Assembly: GCF_042186555.1 (NCBI RefSeq)
Contig: NC_133325.1
Span: 757,685,128 to 757,749,127 of the forward strand
Reading direction: 5' to 3'
DNA from: Aquarana catesbeiana
Lineage: Eukaryota > Chordata > Amphibia > Anura > Ranidae
DNA length: 64,000 nt
Shown here: positions 11,345 through 22,255 of the stretch, in pieces
Numbering within the stretch: position 1 is the first letter of the stretch
Layout of the letters: every line of letters begins with the position of its first letter
Notes under the pieces: model-generated
Told to the model about the DNA's origin: nothing
Database searches by the model: none
The model's input: the letters and a program-made list of their open reading frames with translations, nothing else
Translations under genes and position numbers: made by a program

Positions 11345-12225
11345 TGTTATATAAAATGAAATAGTTCAACTCACCATAATGCAGAATCAGTGGGAGCCCC
11401 GAGTGTGTCACTTGCCACCGTCGCCTGCCACCAGATGCAGATTGTCACTTGCCATGTCACCTGCTACATGTTGCGGATTGTTATTTGCCACATGTTGCGG
11501 ATTGTCACTTGCCACGCCACCTGCCACACATTGCGGATTGTCACTTGCCAAAGGTTGTGGATTGTCACTTGCCACATTACCTGCCACATGTTGCGGATTC
11601 CACACGTTGTGAATTGTCACTTGCCACGTCACCTGCCACACGTTGCGGATTGTCACTTGCCACATCACCTACCACCAGATGCGGATTGTCACTTGCCACA
11701 AGTTGAAGGATTGTCACTTGCCACATCACCTGCCACACGTTGTGGCTGGTCACTTGTCATGTCACCTGCCACACTTTGCGGATTGTCACTTGCCACATCA
11801 CCTGCCACATGTTGTGGATTGTCACTTGCCATGTCACCTGCCACACTTTGCGGATTGTCACTTGCCTGCTACAATTGTCACTCGCTGTGTCACTTGCCTG
11901 CTAAGATGCAGATTGTCACTTGCTGTGTCCCAGAGTGAAGTCAGACAGCAGAAAGATGATGTAATCTCTCTGCTGCCCTCAGCTGCGCAGTGAGGGCAGA
12001 ACTGCAGTGATGCAGGGTGGGTGGTGAGAGATGATGTCATCTCTCTGCTCCCCCTCCCGCCGGCCCGTCGATTGGCCAGCCCGCCTGCTCATCTGCGGAC
12101 TGTCCTGTTCGCCGGCTTACCCATCAAGCTGCCCGCTCACTTAGCCGCCGAATCGCCCGCCGGCTCACTTACCCGCCGAGCTGTCCTCCCGCTCACTCAC
12201 CCGCCGGCCCACAGCTGCTGCCCCA
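11345..12225 (-). repeat. 36-bp minisatellite block, inverted relative to 31.85-kb hAT copy
   Basis: Units of about 36 bp (CACTTGCCAC, ATCACCTGCC, ACATGTTGCG, GATTGT) run from about 11,408 to 11,930. The left flank (ATGAAATAGTTCAACTCACC) and the right flank (GATGTCATCTCTCTGCT, then GC-rich) match, on the opposite strand, the interior of the hAT element at 31,851-33,867. The hAT termini are not present here, so this is a truncated or independently mobilised copy. The period divisible by three leaves long open frames in several phases; they are not genes. Confidence 0.8.
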
Positions 12226-12227
12226 CA

Positions 12228-12500
12228 TGCCTGACGAAGGGGTCCTGCGCGGCCCCGAAACGTTGCACCTTCCTTTGTGATGTGACTTCTTTTCCTTAAA
12301 ACCTTTTGGAGGAATAATTGCTGATCCATGGTGTGCTGGCGAATATGTACGTATGTTTGATGCTTCCAGGACCCAACTGGTAATTGCTGCAGCACCCACC
12401 ATTTTATGAGCCATTTTTACCAGGAACGTGTGTGATAGGAATATTGATCAGACCTCTTAAAGTGCCGCCTGGGAAAATGGTCCCACTGGATTGGGCCGGC
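12228..12500 (+). repeat. Interspersed repeat with GACGAAGGGG...GAAACGTTGC core
   Basis: The core CCTGACGAAGGGG followed by CCCCGAAACGTTGC resembles a motif I associate with abundant frog repeats ending in GAAACGCGTT. Related cores occur near 28,050, 31,005 (as AACGCGTTTCATGCC) and 46,850. Downstream text (CTGCAGCACCCACC, CCAGGAACG) resembles 47,390-47,440. No coding potential seen. Confidence 0.45.
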
Positions 12501-12693
12501 CCTGCCTGTCCTTTGTGCAGACTCAGTTGTCACTCTTTTTGGTCTGATGTGTACAACTCTTTACAAAAATGTACTATTTTACTACCAAAAGTGTTATGTT
12601 GTACGAAGCGTTTTATCCAACCTCTAAATTATTGCATTTGTTATTATGAAAAGCCAATAAAAAGGAAAATTTGTGGTCAAAGAGTAGCTAATA

Positions 12694-12994
12694 CCTAGTA
12701 CACACTAGCAGGCTGAATGGAAAAAAACTGAGGAGCTCGCTGTACTTACTATGCGATGTTAGTACTGCGATCTCCCCGCTGAGCTATTGTGTTCTGACAG
12801 GGGGAGTGCCAGAACACACCGGTCAGCCATAGGCTGCCAGCGCTGATTGGATGTTGGTTTTTCAGCATGCCCTTCAACAGTTGCCAGCTGCTCGCCTGTC
12901 TTCTGTCGGACAGGCTGATCTACTCACATGCCGAATGTTGGCCGGTTTCTGTTGAACCGGCCAATATTTTGCCCATCTGTACCAGGCTTTAGCC
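12694..12994 (+). repeat. MITE, CTAGTACACAC family, copy A
   Basis: It begins ACCTAGTACACACTAGCAGG and ends near CCATCTGTACCAGGCTTTA. The internal marker GAGCTATTGTGTTCTGACAG and the end region GTTGAACCGGCCAATATT are shared with copies at 14.54, 15.13 (inverted) and 20.04 kb. Non-coding. Confidence 0.7.
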
Positions 12995-13148
12995 AATCAT
13001 TTGCTGCATATTTGATCTGTGTGACCCTTGTAATTGGGCCGTGGCAGGGACGTGTCCTTTGCCTACATACTGTGTGCTAAAAGGTGTCCCTTTTAGGAAG
13101 TTGGGAGGTACAGCACCTAAGTTGGATTGGTTACAGCACCTAATTTAG

Positions 13149-13579
13149 TTAAAGTGGAGCGCCACCCAAAAGGGGAAGCTCTGCTTGTCTGCCTCATCCC
13201 CCCTCCGCTGCCATATTTGAATCCTTTTGTGGGGGGACCGGTTACCTGGTTACCCCTCCCACTTCCGGCTCAGTTCGCCACGGTTAACTGAGCCGGAAGT
13301 TTGCCCCCCCCTCCTACCCCCGTAGTCGGCCCATTCACAGCGTGCTTTGCGCATGTGCAGTAGGGAACCGGCTGTGAAGCCGCAAGTCTTCACTGCTGGT
13401 TTCCCTTATCGAGATGGTGGTGGCAGCACCCGATAGCCAATTGAAAAATCTTCTCGGCTGAGGACACCGCCGAATACCTGGACAGGTAAGTACTCTAATA
13501 TTAAAAGTCAGCAGGTACAGTATTTGTAGTTGCTGACTTTTATTTTTTTTTTCTGAAAGAGCCTGGAGCTCCTCTTTAA
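13149..13579. repeat. TTAAAG-type MITE
   Basis: The ends TTAAAGTGGAGCGCCACC and (reverse) TTAAAGAGGAGCTCCAGG are terminal inverted repeats, each beginning with TTAA. An internal hairpin, CTTCCGGCTCAGTT against AACTGAGCCGGAAG, lies near 13,262-13,300. The same type of end is seen at 16.98, 17.74, 18.70, 22.69, 29.54 and 58.31 kb. Confidence 0.75.
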
Positions 13580-13866
13580 CTCCGATGAGGCCTGATTGTT
13601 TTATGGTCGAAGGCAAGAATGCTTCAAACTACTGGACCTTCCTATATATCAGCTTAAACTGGTTTGAAAACAATAATTTACTTTTCTGTAAATATGAAAC
13701 AGTATAAATGTGCTAGACACATGAAAACTTACTTTCATGTAGACAATACTATCATATTGGAGGTTTATAGCATCACTGTAAAGTTTAACTTTCATTAATG
13801 TTCTAAGCAAGGCTTATTTTTTTATTTTATTTTTTATTCTTACTTGCATAATTGTTGTCTTTCCAG

Positions 13867-13996
13867 CACAAAGCTCTGGAACCTCAGAATGAATGTGGCC
13901 CGCTTACTGACCATACTAAGTCCAGATCAGAATTTTGGAAACTGTGATGCTGATGCCTTTGATGACATTTTACAGCAAGTGCTGAATCAGAAATAA
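13867..13996 (+). CDS. Likely terminal coding exon of a host gene
   Basis: A pyrimidine-rich tract and CTTTCCAG (AG at 13,865-13,866) form a good splice acceptor. Reading in phase from 13,868 gives 42 codons to a TAA at 13,994-13,996. The peptide contains LWNLRMNVARLLTILSPDQ and then DADAFDDILQQVLNQK before the stop. Its composition and regularity (leucine-rich helix, acidic patch, helix) look like real protein, unlike the transposon sequence around it. No mobile-element motif is present. The pattern faintly recalls C-terminal tails of MORC3/MORC4-type proteins, but that is memory and unverified. Upstream sequence to 13,580 looks intronic. Earlier exons would lie to the left, probably outside the window. 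No clear poly(A) signal before the (TA)n tract at 14.1 kb. Confidence 0.55.
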
Positions 13997-14105
13997 GGCA
14001 ATGAGAAATTCTGTGGTCACCAATGCAGCGCTGCTTGTCTGACTTGAACTACGATACCTGTATTCACACCGATCAGTAGAAAGATCAAATTTGAGAATTA
14101 GTTTT

Positions 14106-14374
<269 letters not shown>

Positions 14375-14534
14375 TACTGTATAGAGATTTGAAAATGTTG
14401 GGCTGTATTTTTCATTGGTACACCACAACTGAACATTTTGTTAAATTTAGTTAAAGACATTATATACAGTATGCATCAAAACAAAAGGTTTGCAAAGACT
14501 TTCCGTTTGTTTTCTTTAAAAATTTGCCACAGTC

Positions 14535-14885
14535 TGAAGCCGGGTACACACTAGTCGTTTTTTTTTTCCTTCAACCCCATGCAAAGTTAGTACAGCGATC
14601 TCCCCCGCTGAGCTGTTGTGTTCTGACAGGGGGGCAGCCCCCCCCCCCCCCCCCCCCACGCTGGAACACTTTGATCAGTGTTCTCTGACCCATTGGCTGA
14701 GTGCGCTGATCGGGAGTCAGTCGGCTGCTGGTTTTTCAGCATGCATGTCCGACAGATGTCAGCCAAACAGCCAGCTTCTGTCGGACAGACCGACATACAC
14801 AAAGACAAAATTTCGGCCGTTTTTTTTTTTTTTTTTGAATCAGCAAATGTCTCCCGACATTCTGCCCATGTGGACAGGGCATGCT
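14535..14885 (+). repeat. MITE, CTAGTACACAC family, copy B
   Basis: It begins GAAGCCGGGTACACACTAGT and shares GAGCTGTTGTGTTCTGACAG with copy A. A C run of about 20 (14,638-14,657) and T runs are slippage-prone tracts. It faces copy C at 15.13 kb in opposite orientation across about 250 bp. Confidence 0.65.
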
Positions 14886-15132
14886 GAAGAGTGGCACCCT
14901 CCATCTCAGTGTGGAAGCAGTGATCTCTTTGCAGAGGTCTGTCACTTATCCCCCTTCCAGATAAGTAAGGCTGTCCGTACTTTATCCAATTTTCTTATTC
15001 AATTTCCTTTAGATTTACCCTCAACTATGTAGTGCAAGGGCCTGCCTGATTGGATACAAATTGGAAGTGTTTAGGTTTGACCTCATATAGTTTTGGTAAA
15101 TTTAAAGGAAAATTGTATAATATATGGCCAGC

Positions 15133-15472
15133 CTTAAGCCTAGTACACACGGGCCAAATATTCAATAGAAACCGTCCGACATTCGGCCAGTGTGTATGGC
15201 AGCCTGCCAGACAGAAGCTAGTCATTCTATTAAAGACTCATGAGATTTAGGAAAAAGGTGTGCTGACCGACTCCCAGTCAGCACTCTCAGCCAATGAGTG
15301 TTTTGGGGGTGGGGGTGGGGGGGCTCCTCCCTGTCAGAACACAATAGCACAGCAGTGGAGATTGCTGTACTAACATATGTTTGTTAGTACAGCGGCTTTG
15401 ACCTGAACTGTCAGTTTTTGTTTCAGGTTGAACCAAAAAAAAAAAAAAACTAGTGGTGTGTACTAGGGTTTC
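15133..15472 (-). repeat. MITE, CTAGTACACAC family, copy C (inverted)
   Basis: It begins TTAAGCCTAGTACACACGGG and ends GGTGTGTACTAGGG. CTGTCAGAACACAATAGC is the inverse of the marker in copies A, B and D. Non-coding. Confidence 0.7.
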
Positions 15473-15590
15473 GAGATAGAGCTCCTCAATCAGAAGGAAG
15501 CATGAGCTTTGCTGATTGCAGGGCCAGTGGTCTGACTCAGTAGTGGAATTGTTGGACCTCTGTAATAAGACCACGGCTTACCTTCTACCA

Positions 15591-15746
15591 GGGTTATGCA
15601 ATTAGCTGACCTCCAGCTGTTACAGAACTACAAGTCCCGTGAGGCATAGCAAGACTCTGACAGCCACAAGCATGACACCCAGAGGCGGAGGCATGATGGG
15701 ACTTGTAGTTTTGCAACAGCTGGAGGTCCGCTAATTGCAAATCCCT
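15591..15746. repeat. Palindromic MITE, CTCCAGCTGTT type
   Basis: The left arm GGGTTATGCAATTAGCTGAC, CTCCAGCTGTT, AACTACAAGTCCC is matched by the inverse right arm ending AACAGCTGGAGGTCCGCTAA. The whole unit is a foldback of about 156 bp. A second copy is at 46,951-47,103. This type is widespread in vertebrate genomes by my recollection. Confidence 0.75.
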
Positions 15747-15784
15747 GCCTTATGCCATGGCTGCTTTAGAAAGAAAATTAACTG

Positions 15785-16083
15785 TAAGGCTTCGTTCACA
15801 GTAGTGCGATTTCTGATGTGACTTGAGTCACACAGAATTGCATGCGGAAGGAAATTACATTGTTTTCAATGGTACATGTTCGCATCAATACAACTCACCA
15901 CGGCGCGATTTTGGAGAAGCTTTCTGTACTATTTTGGTGCGATTCCAGCACAATTTTGGCCCTATAGAATTTGCAAACCGCTTTAAAGTAGCATTCAAGG
16001 TGCATGACATAATTGCACCGAGAGTGAGATCGAAATCTGATGGTGTAAATCAAGGCAAAGACATTGAACACCTTCTGTTTTGA
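15785..16083. repeat. Probable partial MITE of the TTCACA type
   Basis: GGCTTCGTTCACAGTAGTGC at the left resembles the ends of the elements at 118 and 63,351. I do not see a matching right end. Non-coding. Confidence 0.35.
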
Positions 16084-16177
16084 TGCAATACATTTAGCTG
16101 ATTTTGCTGATGGACTTTAAGTTGTCAGAAAAAAACAGGTAAAAACATGGTACAATGTCATGTAGCAAATACTCACA

Positions 16178-16287
16178 GGGTTTTATCTATCAATGTTTTC
16201 GTCCGAGATTCACCCAATTTTCACATAAAATTCAATTAAAAAATGCATGAATCTTGAGTGAAAAAAACATTGATAAACGGACCCCAA
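16178..16287. repeat. Small palindromic MITE
   Basis: GGGTTTTATCTATCAATGTT at the left pairs with the inverse AACATTGATAAACGGACCCC at the right. About 110 bp in total, non-coding. Confidence 0.6.
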
Positions 16288-16978
16288 GGATTTTAAAAAG
16301 GTTAATGTGCAAATTTTAGATAAAGTTAGTTTAATCTCGCACACCATAGATTGTTTCCATATTATGTTTATTTCCTGGCCATTTGAAGAATCTCTCTGCC
16401 TAAAAATGATATATTCCTGAAAGCCCCGGGTACCTTCCTCATAAATTTTAATAGCTCAGCTTGGAGGGGGCCAATCTTACTTTTTGTAATGGCTGCCAAA
16501 TAATTCCCAGCAGCTTTTATAAAGTCCATGGCTGGAACCCGCTGTTCTCTGTGACAGCAGCAATCTCTGTGCTGCGGTCCGACATACACCCCCCCACCCC
16601 CCCGGGTGAATCACATCTAGTGCCAGGCAATCAGCAGCGAGTGTGAGCTTTGCTAAATGCCAAGTATCTGTCTGTGAGTCACCAGCGGGCATTTTGGACC
16701 ATAGCCAAGAAAGCAGCAGGTCCTCTCTGCGGCTTCTTGCCCAGCCATAGACTTTACAGCTGCTGTTACTTTACCTATTATACAGGATTTACTCTATATA
16801 GCGCCAACAGTTTGCGCTGCTACTATCGGACAAGTTTGTTGTTTGTTTTAAAGATACAAGAATTAGCCTTTGATGGAAGATAGATAGATCGTTTTTGAAA
16901 TACATAAAATCTGGCTTTAGGTGTCCTTTGACTCTGGGGATAAAACTATCTGCCCACATTATAAGCGTCCTTAAAGAT
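16288..16978. other. Mostly unassigned stretch
   Basis: No gene recognised. A short copy of the ATAGCGCCAACAGTTTGCGC repeat lies at about 16,777-16,835 (see 20,735). A C-rich run is at about 16,589-16,605. Confidence 0.4.
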
Positions 16979-17737
16979 TTAAAGTGATACTAAAGGTTCC
17001 TATTTTCCCCTGAAATAAAAAATGGCTTACACTTACCTGCTCTGTGTAAGGCTCCATGCACACTGGACGTTAAAATAACTTTATAAAAACGCCAACGTTT
17101 TTTGCAATAGCATTTATTAACGTTTTTCCGCGTCAAAAACATTAAAAACTGCTGGTGAGCCACGTTTTTGAGCGTTTATCGAAGCTTATCAGCGTTTATG
17201 AGCATTTGGCGGTTTTTTTTGTGGTCAGAAAAACGACTCCTGGACGCGATTTTATGGCATTCAGAAAACAGCCCATAAACACCACTGCTGATAAAAGTTC
17301 AAAAACATGGACACATAGGATAACATAGAGGGGAGTTTATGGGCTGTTAAAAAAAAAAAACGCCCAAACTCCAAAAAAACGTCCATTTATGAGCTCCAGT
17401 GTGCATAGAGCCATAGGATATTGCACAAAGAGGCTCCTTACCTCCTCTTCTGGAGTTCCTTGCTGGTGTTGTTTTACTCCTTCTCTCCTGCATTTGCCCC
17501 CATAGCAAGCCATGTTCTATGAGGGGCACACGGGCAGGCGCGCTCCTGAGGAGGGCTGTACGCAACCATAGACACACACAGCACGGCTCAGCCACATTCT
17601 GCTCCCTTCACACTGGATTCGACTACCGGCAGCAGGAGCCAATGACTCCCACTGCTCTCAGTCTGTCCTGTGAGAGCAGAAAAGGAGACCAGCACTGCTG
17701 CAGACAGGCTGGACGGAGAGCGTACTCAGGTAAGTAT
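16979..17737. repeat. TTAAAG-type MITE carrying a second MITE
   Basis: The left end TTAAAGTGATACTAAAGG matches the right end (reversed) of the 18.70-kb copy. The right border is placed at the next TTAA at 17,738 and is approximate. Inside, 17,050-17,412 is a separate element with inverted ends GGCTCCATGCACACTGGA and (reverse) GGCTCTATGCACACTGGA. Confidence 0.6.
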
Positions 17738-18229
17738 TTAAAGTGGTTGTAAAGTCAGAAGGTTTTTTATTATCTTAATGCATTCTATGCATTAAGATAA
17801 AAAGCCTTCTGTGTGCAGCAGCCCCCCTCATACTTACCTGAACCCCATCTCTGTCCAGCGATGTCCACAAGTGTCTCAGCCGTCCGGGACTCTCCCTCCT
17901 GATTGACTGAGACACAACAGCTGAGCAATTGGCTCCTGCTGCTGTCAATCAAAGTCAATTAGCCAATCAGGAGAGAGAGGGGGCGGAGCCAAACCGCAGC
18001 ATGGTGTCTGAGTGGACACATGGAGCTATGACTCGGCTCAGGTGCCCCCATAGCAAGTTGCTTGCTGTGGGATCACTCAACAGGAAAGAGGGGCCAGGAA
18101 CATAGAACAGGCACCCGAGAAGAGGAGGATCCGAGTTGTTCTGTGCAAATCCACTACACACAGCAGTTAGGTATAACATGTTTATTATTTTTATAGAAAA
18201 AAAAAAACGAGACTTAACAATCACTTTAA
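17738..18229. repeat. TTAAAG-type MITE
   Basis: The left end TTAAAGTGGTTGTAAAGTC and (reverse) right end TTAAAGTGATTGTTAAGTC are terminal inverted repeats. A perfect internal hairpin, TATCTTAATGCATTC against GAATGCATTAAGATA, is near 17,771-17,801. Confidence 0.8.
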
Positions 18230-18277
18230 GGAGCAGGGAGGAAAGGAACAGCAAGTGAAAGTTTTTTTTTTTTTATC

Positions 18278-18686
18278 TTAAAGTGGAAGCACACTGCATA
18301 TGAGCACCACAAACCAAAAACGCTATTTGATTCATTTTTTAATGTTCAAAGCAAACTCCCCCATCCATTCATGTCTCCATGCTTTATTTTGTCAATAAAA
18401 CACCCCCCCCCCCACCTCCCTAGCATTTCTGGCTGTGGCCATCTTGAGTAAGGGCAGATGATTCATTTAGCATTTACTTCCTGGAATCCCTCTGCCCTTA
18501 GCTCATGCATGTAGGAGGTTGTGCTTAGTTGAAAAAAACCCTCCTCCCCTACTAAGGAGTCTTGTAATGTATGACATCATTTGCCTAGGCCTGGAAACCA
18601 GGAAGTAACTGAAGAAATGTTAAAAAAAGAAAAGAAATTTGAAACAGCATAAGGATTTAAATTTAGAGAGTGAAGTTCCGTTTTAA
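18278..18686. repeat. Interspersed element X, complete copy
   Basis: The ends TTAAAGTGGAAGC and (reverse) ATTAAAACGGAACTTCAC are short inverted repeats. Internal markers are AGCATTTCTGGCTGTGGCC and CCTAGGCCTGGAAACCAG. The left half of another copy lies at 47,540-47,712 and the right half at 57,758-57,942, so this copy shows what that site looked like before insertion. Confidence 0.65.
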
Positions 18687-18699
18687 TGCAGGTAAAGCA

Positions 18700-19182
18700 T
18701 TAAAGGGGTTGTAAAGGTTCCCGTTTTTTCACCTTAATGCATCCTATGCATTAAGGTGAAAAAATATCCGATGCTTACTGGCCCCCCAGCCCCCCCGTTT
18801 ACTTACCCGAGTCTTCGAAAGTCCCGCATCGAGAACGCGCTGGATTTCGGCCCGGTCTTCTCGGCTCTTCATTGGATAGATTTATAGCAGCGCAGCCATT
18901 GGCTCGCGCAGCTGTCAATCAAATCCAATCACGCGGGGGGGGGGCGGGGCCGCTATGGACGCCGAATACAGGACTCGGGAGCGTGCCCGCAAGGTAACCC
19001 CCTGGGAGATCGCTTCTCCCAAGGGGTTATCTGAGGCGGGGAGGGGCTAGGAGAGCCACCGGGGGACCCCAGAAAACGCCATTTGGGGCCACTCTGTGCA
19101 AAACAAGCTGCACAGTGGAGGTAAGTATGACATGCTTGTTATTTTTAAAACAATAAAAATCGAACCTTTAGTGTCACTTTAA
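18700..19182. repeat. TTAAAG-type MITE, GC-rich core
   Basis: The ends TTAAAGGGGTTGTAAAGG and (reverse) TTAAAGTGACACTAAAGG are inverted repeats. A near-perfect hairpin, TTCACCTTAATGCATCC against its inverse, is at about 18,728-18,762. The centre is CpG-rich (about 18,800-19,060) with a G run at 18,935-18,944. No open frame of note. Confidence 0.8.
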
Positions 19183-19683
19183 GGTAAAAAGAAACTTTTG
19201 ACATTGGAACCACTTTAAAGGTAATGCCTGGTAGCTTTTTACATAATTTTCTGTATTGTTATCAGCACTGTATAATAAAAATGTAAATATCATTTATCTT
19301 TAATAGATTTTTTTATAATTTACAGGAAAGAGAATAAAAAAATAACAAACCATAAAGGCACAATGCCTAGGAGATCACAGGAAATGATTACAGAAAATAG
19401 TACATAGAGATCTCAGCACACAATACAATTTTCTTACAATGGCATAACTGTATCCTATATAGGTGTAATCTGTAGCATTTGTTGTGTCCAATCAAATATT
19501 ACTCATTCTGTAGGAGTACATTAAACACAGGTAGTACTAAAATGGTGGTTACAGGGCATGAGAAGCAACAGTAGAAAGGAAAGGTATGGCCAGGGTGTGT
19601 ACTGTCCAACAGAAGCATTCGATTTCCTTACAAATTAAATTCTGCTCCCATTTTGTAGGTGAGTGGAGTAAAGTAAAGCCTAA

Positions 19684-20035
19684 TGCCGCGTACACACGAG
19701 CGGACTTTTCGAACGGACTTTCGGCGGATCTCCAATGGACTGACGTGATGATGTACGACCGGACTAAAATAAGGAAGTTGATAGCCAATAGCTGCCCTAC
19801 CATCAGTTTTCATCCGTCGGACTAGCATACAGACGAGCGGACTTTTCGATAGGAACTGGGTCCAGCGGAGTTACAACGTAAAGATTTGAAACATCTTCCA
19901 AATCTAAAGTCCGCCAGATTTTCGACCGAAAAAGTCCGCTGCAGGTCCGATGAAGCCCACACACGGCCGAATTGTCCGCCGGGCTCGGTCCGTCGGACCA
20001 GTCCGGTCGAAAGGTCCGCTTGTGTGTACGCGGCA
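19684..20035. mobile_element. Harbinger MITE 1
   Basis: The ends TGCCGCGTACACACGAGCGG and the inverse CGCTTGTGTGTACGCGGCA are flanked by TAA on both sides (19,681-19,683 and 20,036-20,038), a 3-bp TWA duplication typical of PIF/Harbinger. The inner right part (CATCCGTCGGACTAGCATAC) matches the right end region of the 50.2-kb Harbinger element. 352 bp, non-coding. Confidence 0.88.
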
Positions 20036-20037
20036 TA

Positions 20038-20348
20038 ATATACACTATCAGTTTTTTTTGTTCAATCCGAAAAAAAACCTGACAGCTCAGGTTGGAGTCG
20101 TCGTACTAACAATCCGATGTTGGTACAGCGATCTCCGCTGCTGAGCTATTGTGTTCTGACAGGAGGATGCCCCCCCCCCCGCCATAACACTCCGGTCAGC
20201 GCTCTCAGCCATTGGTTTTCCAGCATGCTCATACATCAGAAGCCGACCATTAGGACTGGCTGCCATACGCACGGGTCAAATGTCAGCCGGGTTCTTTTGA
20301 ACCGGCTGATGTGTCGCCCATCATTCGGCCCGTGTGTACTAGGCTTAA
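20038..20348 (+). repeat. MITE, CTAGTACACAC family, copy D
   Basis: It lies immediately after Harbinger MITE 1. It contains GAGCTATTGTGTTCTGACAG and ends GTGTGTACTAGGCTTAAG. The inverted termini are degraded on the left (ATATACACTATCAG). Confidence 0.65.
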
Positions 20349-20404
20349 GTGTCAGTTGGGCTTAAAGGTGACATCCTCTGTTTTTTGTTTTAAATTAGGG
20401 AGCG

Positions 20405-20735
20405 CTATTATCGGATTCCTAAGCTGACCAGAGATTCAGCCAGCTCAGCAGGAATCAGCCAAATTTCAGTCGATGTCTGGATATTCCTGTTTGACATGAG
20501 CGCATCGTTAGATTTGTGAAATATGTAGAATAAATATAGACAAGATCGGGAGCAGAAGGCCTTTCCAATGTATAAAGAGAGTAGGCTTGCGGGGATCTGG
20601 GTTAATAGTGTGATTCTGTAAACCTTGGCGTGCGCTTGGTACATGGGGTCGAAGCCCACTTGATCTTTCCGTATGAGGCTGCATATTACAGAGTTTGGTC
20701 TGATAACAAGAATCTTTGCTAAAATGTTCATATTT
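20405..20735 (-). pseudogene. L1-type reverse transcriptase fragment
   Basis: Translated on the minus strand from about 20,735, the peptide contains SVICSLIRKDQVGF and then IPASLLSLYIGKAF. These correspond to the conserved KDQVGF block and motif A (LSLDxxKAFD) of L1-clade reverse transcriptases. The catalytic Asp of motif A is Tyr here. Only about 110 codons are present and both ends are lost, so this is a dead fragment. It is separate from the full-length L1 at 39.6 kb. Confidence 0.65.
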
Positions 20736-20865
20736 ATGTTATTATTATACAAGATTTATATAGCGCCAACAGTTTGCGCAGTTCTTTACAACATGAGAGC
20801 AGACAGTACAGTTACAATACAGGAGGAATCAGAGGGCCCTGCTCATTAGTGATTACAGTCATATT
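20735..20865 (+). repeat. (ATT)n-headed interspersed repeat
   Basis: ATTATTATACAAGATTTATA, then TAGCGCCAACAGTTTGCGCA, and ending near GAGGGCCCTGCTCATTAG. Copies occur at 63,155-63,290 and, shorter, at about 16,777. Short length and shared order suggest a SINE-like or MITE-like family; the class is not determined. Confidence 0.55.
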
Positions 20866-20879
20866 AGAGATATCGATCT

Positions 20880-21150
20880 GAAGTTGAACCACTGGAAGGT
20901 GTCTACTTTGGACTTGGGTATCACACATATTGATGCAGTTAAGGACCACCAACTAAATGCCCCACCTTGCCCAACACCATTAAAGACTTCTCATAGTAAG
21001 AGGCTAAGAAATCATCTGGTCCCTTTACTGACTTCTGATGCAAAACTATGTAGACTTTCTGCAATGTAATGCTTGTGAATTGTTCTGCCTCTTTGTTCAT
21101 TGTATAACTACATTTTCTGTTATAAAACCTCAATAAAATTATTAAAACTG
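20880..21150 (+). other. Possible LINE 3' end
   Basis: The segment ends TTATAAAACCTCAATAAAATT, a poly(A)-signal-like ending similar to the 3' end of the L1 fragment at 49.84 kb (CAATAAAAACG). No coding motif is recognisable. A truncated LINE 3' untranslated region is possible. Confidence 0.3.
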
Positions 21151-21321
21151 AAATCATTGGGTCCCGCTTTTTTGTTTAGCTTACATGTCTTAATGGTCAG
21201 TTGTATTTTTAGGGCTTTGGCTTTCTAAATAGTTCTCTTTGAGAATCCAACAATGTAGGAAGATCGAGGTGGGCAAAAAGTCAGTATATAGTTTAGATAA
21301 TTGGTGGTGAAAAATGTCTAA

Positions 21322-21713
21322 TGCCGCGTACACACGATCGGACTTCTCGTCGGAAAAAGATATGACGGCTTTTCTGACGGGATTCCGCTCAAGTTTGCCT
21401 TGCATACACACGGTCACACAAAAGTTCGCTGAAGTTACGACCGTCAAGAACACGGTGACGTACAACACTACGACGAGCCAAGAAAATGAAGTTCAATGCT
21501 TCCGAGCATGCTGCGAATTGTTTCCGAGCATGCGTAGGAATTTTGCGCATCGGAATTGCCACAGATGATCGGATAGGGACTTTTTCCGACCGAAAAATGC
21601 TGGCTGGAATTCCGCCATCAAAAGTCCGATGGAGCATACACACGGTCGCATTTTCCGACGAAAAAGTCTCATCGGTCTTTTGCGGGACGTTATTCCGACG
21701 TGTCTACGCGGCA
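21322..21713. mobile_element. Harbinger MITE 2
   Basis: The ends TGCCGCGTACACACGATCGG and the inverse ACGTGTCTACGCGGCA are flanked by TAA (21,319-21,321 and 21,714-21,716). The subterminal CGGTGACGTACAACAC and GAGCATGCGTAGG match the left and right parts of the Harbinger element at 50.2 kb. 392 bp, non-coding. Confidence 0.88.
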
Positions 21714-22255
21714 TAAAAATGTAACAGGACTGTAAGTGCCAGTATTTATATGAAGCTAAAGAGTTTGTAAGTTGGATCATGGTGCTCAGAAGTAAAATTT
21801 CTGGGCTTTTCTGGCTAAATGTCTCTGGCTTGTCCTGTTAATAGAAGAGTGATGTTCTGTCTTGCACATTCCAATTTTTTAAATTTATTTAGGATTTTGA
21901 TGGATCCGTTTTATATAGAGCTGCACGATTCTGAATAAAATGAGATTATAAAATGATTTTTTTGCTTAGAATAAAGAAAAACATCATCTTTCACATTATA
22001 CAAAAAAATAGGACTAACCTTACTGTTTATTTAATTTTATTTATTTTTTTAATTCATTGAAGTGTATTTTTTTTTCCAAAAAATTGCGTTTGAAAGACCG
22101 CTGCGCAAATACAGTGTGACATAATATATTTCAACAAGGGCCATTTTATTCTCTAAGGTCTCTGCTAAAAAATATATATATATAATGTTTGGGGGTTCTA
22201 AGTAATTTTTGAACAAAAAATATGGATTTTAACTTGTAAGCAAGAAAAAGGCTAA

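Noticed and set aside
11390..11993. Open frames of 77-182 codons
   Set aside because: They belong to the second copy of the 36-bp minisatellite.
11036..13118. Single element bounded by CTCCCAACT and its inverse
   Set aside because: The end similarity is short, the proposed 8-bp flanks do not match well, and unrelated repeats lie between.
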